Assembly: GCA_947302715.1 (NCBI GenBank)
Contig: CAMYVY010000017.1
Coordinates: 1-52,562 of the forward strand
Length of the DNA stretch: 52,562 bases
Reading direction: 5' to 3'
Source of the DNA: an uncultured Clostridia bacterium
Lineage (GTDB): Bacteria > Bacillota > Clostridia > Peptostreptococcales > Anaerovoracaceae
The notes beneath the pieces were generated by a model that saw only the letters and a list, made by a program, of their open reading frames with translations, searched no databases and had not been told where the DNA came from. This document shows, piece after piece, positions 50,069-52,562 of the stretch. Position numbers and translations under genes: made by a program. The stretch's first letter is position 1. Each line of letters opens with the position of its first letter.

Positions 50069-51052
50069 ATGGGATTTATATCATTCAATGAAAACTACTA
50101 CCGCAGAAAGCTGGAAGAATATGAAAATAAGATTCTTTCCGATACAAAAATCCGCGAAGCAAAACAGCTTCTAAAGGTGTTGGACGATCTGACCGATGAA
50201 GGATATACAAATCTGAACGACACGATGGAAGCAGATTTCTCCTGTCTGACAAGGCTGAGAGCTGTTCTGCACCAATGCGGGGAAGTGCCTTTTCCTGTCG
50301 ATCATGAAAGGCTGTCAGATACCGTTTACGGAAAGAATGAATATGAACTTGAGGAACTGCTTGGAAATCTGATTGAAGAAGCCTGGAGTCACAGCGGTAT
50401 TTCCGCAAATCCTTTTCTTGAAGAAATATACAGGTATTGTGAATGGATCGGATATGAAAAAGATACCGCCTATGTCTTTCTGATGAGGGATGCATTATTG
50501 CCATATGTATTCTTTCGCAGCAGAGGGAGAGACAATATCCATCCGTGGCTGATCAGCCGCCGCTTTCTGGAAGACATAACAGAAACAGAATACGTGGATG
50601 ACGATATACGCCTTCCTTTATATGAAGCCCTGGAAACCAGTCACATCCAGTTTGATGATTATTCTGCTTACTGCAAGGAGAAAATACTTCTGGTTCTGAA
50701 TGAACATCCAAAATTGAAAACCATCCTTCTCGACCTGCTGAGCTCGATTAAACAGAACAGGATCGTTGTAATTGAATCCGGCTATATGGGAACGATCCCT
50801 ATGATGCTGAAAGCCCTGGATGACAGAGTGGACTTCCGGCTGTTCACGACAGCGCCTTTCCTGTATGAAACCTATCAGGACAGAATATTCTGCAGGAACT
50901 ATGAAGATATCCGCAGATTTGAAACGCTATATTCACAGGACCTTTTCATGCAGTATTCTTCGTATTGCAACATGGAGTTCTATGTGAATGTATCCGTAGA
51001 GGAATCGGTGAAGGAAAAAACGCTTTCTGAAATTGCAGGATTGATGAGGTGA
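50069..51052 (+). CDS. protein of unknown function (327 residues)
   Basis: I do not recognise a family. The protein is soluble and charged, with an N-terminal helical part (YYRRKLEEYENKILSDTKIREAK). The middle segment YVFLMRDALLPYVFF, followed by HPWLISRRFL, weakly recalls the RDG...SRR pattern of HAD-like proteins from polysaccharide loci. The segment KQNRIVVIESGYMGTIPMML may be a nucleotide- or phosphate-binding loop. It lies 7 bases before the Vat/CatB gene, within a three-gene group with the MBL hydrolase. Confidence 0.7.
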   Translation: MGFISFNENYYRRKLEEYENKILSDTKIREAKQLLKVLDDLTDEGYTNLNDTMEADFSCLTRLRAVLHQCGEVPFPVDHERLSDTVYGKNEYELEELLGNLIEEAWSHSGISANPFLEEIYRYCEWIGYEKDTAYVFLMRDALLPYVFFRSRGRDNIHPWLISRRFLEDITETEYVDDDIRLPLYEALETSHIQFDDYSAYCKEKILLVLNEHPKLKTILLDLLSSIKQNRIVVIESGYMGTIPMMLKALDDRVDFRLFTTAPFLYETYQDRIFCRNYEDIRRFETLYSQDLFMQYSSYCNMEFYVNVSVEESVKEKTLSEIAGLMR

Positions 51053-51058
51053 CCATAG

Positions 51059-51697
51059 ATGAAGAACGGAAAAAAACCAGATCCAAAAGTGTTCCATCCA
51101 ATCGCAGGATATGACAAGGAAATATACGTTAAACCGACAATAAAGAATCCGAATATCATTGTCGGAGATTTTACCTACATTGCGGACTCCCAATTTGAAA
51201 GCCATGTTACACATCTTTATGAATGGAACGGAGATAAACTGATTATCGGCAAGTTCTGCCAGATTGCCTCCGGTGTCGAATTTGTTATGAATGGCGCAAA
51301 TCATCAGATGAACGCGGTGTCGACGTTCCCATTCTATACTCTCGAGGGATGGGATATGGAACCGCCGAAGAAATTCGATCTTCCATTGAAGGGCGATACG
51401 GTGATAGGCAACGACGTATGGATCGGACAGAATGCGGTTGTCCTTCCCGGCGTTCAAATCGGCGATGGGGCGATTATAGGAGCAAACAGTGTTGTAGGAA
51501 GCAATGTCGCACCATATACCATTGTCGTCGGGAATCCCGCAAAGGTACTGCGAAGACGCTTTGATGATGAAATGATCGAACTGCTGCTTCAATTCAAGTG
51601 GTGGGACCGGAGCATTGAGGAAATCAACAGTTTGATTCCGATTCTGACCGATAGCAATTTGAAAACGGTCAGAAAAAAACTGAAGGAAAGACTATGA
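51059..51697 (+). CDS. Vat/CatB-family xenobiotic O-acetyltransferase
   Basis: This is a left-handed beta-helix acetyltransferase of 212 residues. Hexapeptide repeats run through KLIIGKFCQIASGVEFVMNG and VIGNDVWIGQNAVVLPGVQIGDGAIIGANSVVGSNV. NGANHQMNAVSTFPF carries the catalytic histidine position, and VVGNPAKVLRRRFDDE is the standard C-terminal motif. Close relatives inactivate streptogramin A or chloramphenicol. GAGGTG precedes the ATG. Resistance activity is inference; many such proteins acetylate unknown substrates. Confidence 0.88.
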   Translation: MKNGKKPDPKVFHPIAGYDKEIYVKPTIKNPNIIVGDFTYIADSQFESHVTHLYEWNGDKLIIGKFCQIASGVEFVMNGANHQMNAVSTFPFYTLEGWDMEPPKKFDLPLKGDTVIGNDVWIGQNAVVLPGVQIGDGAIIGANSVVGSNVAPYTIVVGNPAKVLRRRFDDEMIELLLQFKWWDRSIEEINSLIPILTDSNLKTVRKKLKERL

Positions 51698-52458
51698 ACG
51701 AGTGGTTTACCGTTGAGGAAATCGATGCGCAGACATTTGCCATAAGCGAATATCAGCATTGGGAGGAAACACATTGCTATCTGCTTTGCGGTCAGAACAT
51801 AGCGGCGCTGATTGATACCGGCCTCGGTGTTTCTAATATTAAACGTGTTGTCGATCATCTGACGACGCTGCCTGTTACTGTGCTGACAACTCATGTCCAT
51901 TGGGATCACATCGGCGGACACGGGCTCTTTGACCGCATTGCAGTCCATGAGGCGGAAAAAGAATGGATTGACGGAAGTTTTCCGTTACCGTTGGAAGCGG
52001 TGAAGGAGCAGCTGACAAAACTGCCATGTGCGTTTCCTGATGAATTCGACCTGGACGCATATCGGCTTTTTCAGGGTGAGCCGCAGCTCCTAATGCGTGA
52101 CGGCAACTGCTTTGACCTGGGCGGACGAACGATCCGGGTACTGCACACACCGGGGCATTCTCCAGGACACTGCTGCTTTTACGAGTTGGAGAGAAGGTAC
52201 TTGTATTCTGGCGATTTGATATACAAGGGCTGTCTGGACGCCTTTTATCCAAGTACAGACCCGTTGCTCTTTTATCAGTCAGTAAAGCGTCTGCTGGAGT
52301 TTGATGTCAGACGCGTTTTCCCCGGCCATCACGACTTGGAAACACCCGTTTCACTGATTGGGAAAGTCTGCGAGGATTTTTCGCAGATAGAGAGGAACGG
52401 GCAGCTGAAGCAAGGAAATGGATTGTTTGATTTCGGCGACGTTAAAATCCATATCTGA
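51694..52458 (+). CDS. MBL-fold metallo-hydrolase
   Basis: This metallo-beta-lactamase-fold protein has 254 residues. The metal motif is VLTTHVHWDHIGGHGLF (HxHxDH). Others are VLHTPGHSPGHCCFYE, YSGDLIY and RVFPGHHD, placing it with glyoxalase II-like or lactonase-type hydrolases. It has no signal peptide. The ATG overlaps the Vat stop (ATGA) and follows AAGGAAAG, so translation is coupled. The substrate is unknown. Confidence 0.88.
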   Translation: MNEWFTVEEIDAQTFAISEYQHWEETHCYLLCGQNIAALIDTGLGVSNIKRVVDHLTTLPVTVLTTHVHWDHIGGHGLFDRIAVHEAEKEWIDGSFPLPLEAVKEQLTKLPCAFPDEFDLDAYRLFQGEPQLLMRDGNCFDLGGRTIRVLHTPGHSPGHCCFYELERRYLYSGDLIYKGCLDAFYPSTDPLLFYQSVKRLLEFDVRRVFPGHHDLETPVSLIGKVCEDFSQIERNGQLKQGNGLFDFGDVKIHI

Positions 52459-52485
52459 GCGACAAATTCATATTTGCGGGGAGGA
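52457..52485 (+). repeat. recurring leader element, copy C
   Basis: GAGCGACAAATTCATATTTG followed by CGGGGAGGA, directly before the GTG at 52490. The stem AAAT/ATTT is kept while the loop differs from copies A and B. Confidence 0.6.
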
Positions 52486-52489
52486 TTAC

Positions 52490-52562
52490 GTGAAAATAGA
52501 AAAAGATGAAATAACAATCCGAGATTTTACGGAAACAGATCTTCCACTCATGTTGAAATGGT
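52490..52562 (+). CDS. GNAT-like acetyltransferase, 5' part only
   Basis: A GTG with GGGGAGG six bases upstream opens a frame that runs off the window: MKIEKDEITIRDFTETDLPL and onward. The ITIRDFTETDLPLML opening is typical of GNAT proteins, including AAC(6')-type aminoglycoside acetyltransferases. Only 24 codons are visible. Confidence 0.6.
   Translation, partial: MKIEKDEITIRDFTETDLPLMLKW

Overview
The window reads as chromosome from an anaerobic, low-to-mid GC Clostridia-type Bacillota. The evidence is a pyruvate:ferredoxin oxidoreductase, an acetate/butyrate-type CoA-transferase pair, cell-wall proteins with CWB2 repeats, an LPXTG-like sorted protein, frequent TTG/GTG starts and sigma-A style promoters. 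A family such as Anaerovoracaceae/Peptostreptococcales is possible, but that is inference. No rRNA, CRISPR array, transposase or phage structural gene is visible.

Layout. 1-4238: SRP RNA behind a consensus promoter, then dnaX-ybaB-recR and dtd. 4228-7298: a stand-alone CARF/PD-(D/E)xK nuclease of the DUF1887 (Card1/Can2) family, a GT4 glycosyltransferase and a GNAT. 7299-10901: CoA-transferase subunits behind a promoter with a large palindrome, and on the minus strand an M3-family peptidase whose zinc-binding HExxH is lost. 11109-19234: a transglutaminase-like/CWB2 wall protein, an LPXTG-like surface protein, pyruvate:ferredoxin oxidoreductase and a small membrane protein. 19240-31681: the aromatic amino acid cluster (aroF, tyrA, aroB, aroA, then aroC, pheA, nnrD, aroQ). 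It is split by a macro-domain/HTH fusion, a vWA protein and a compact locus of two convergent RNAs. 31704-36470: DUF2130 protein, metallophosphoesterase, phosphopentomutase and pyrimidine-nucleoside phosphorylase. 36552-47441: a second CWB2 wall protein, SNF2 helicase, CCA/poly(A) polymerase-family enzyme, MATE-ATPase fusion, RsmJ-like methyltransferase and a PstS-like binding protein. 47443-52562: tRNA-Gly(CCC), a duplicated tRNA 3' end, then accessory genes (RadC-like JAB protein, four GNATs, a 54-residue membrane protein, an unknown 327-residue protein, a Vat/CatB acetyltransferase and an MBL-fold hydrolase).

How the genes work together. The aro genes present supply DAHP synthase, dehydroquinate synthase, dehydroquinase II, EPSP synthase, chorismate synthase, chorismate mutase/prephenate dehydratase and prephenate dehydrogenase. 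Only shikimate dehydrogenase and shikimate kinase are not seen here. PFOR and the CoA-transferase belong to fermentative acetyl-CoA/butyryl-CoA metabolism. DeoB and the pyrimidine phosphorylase are a nucleoside-salvage pair.

Most unusual locus: 26556-26867, between the vWA gene and aroC. A plus-strand promoter drives a roughly 78-nt terminated RNA. A convergent minus-strand promoter drives an mRNA carrying a 26-codon ORF for an alternating-hydrophobic basic peptide, preceded by a 4-to-6-codon leader ORF. The RNAs overlap at the 3' end of the ORF, and both begin with the same roughly 35-nt hairpin module. This resembles a type I toxin-antitoxin layout, but the peptide matches no toxin family that I recognise. 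Other items worth attention are the degenerate peptidase, the orphan CARF nuclease, 92-bp tandem repeats between aroB and aroA, a candidate pseudoknotted RNA before aroF, and a recurring leader element in front of four accessory genes.
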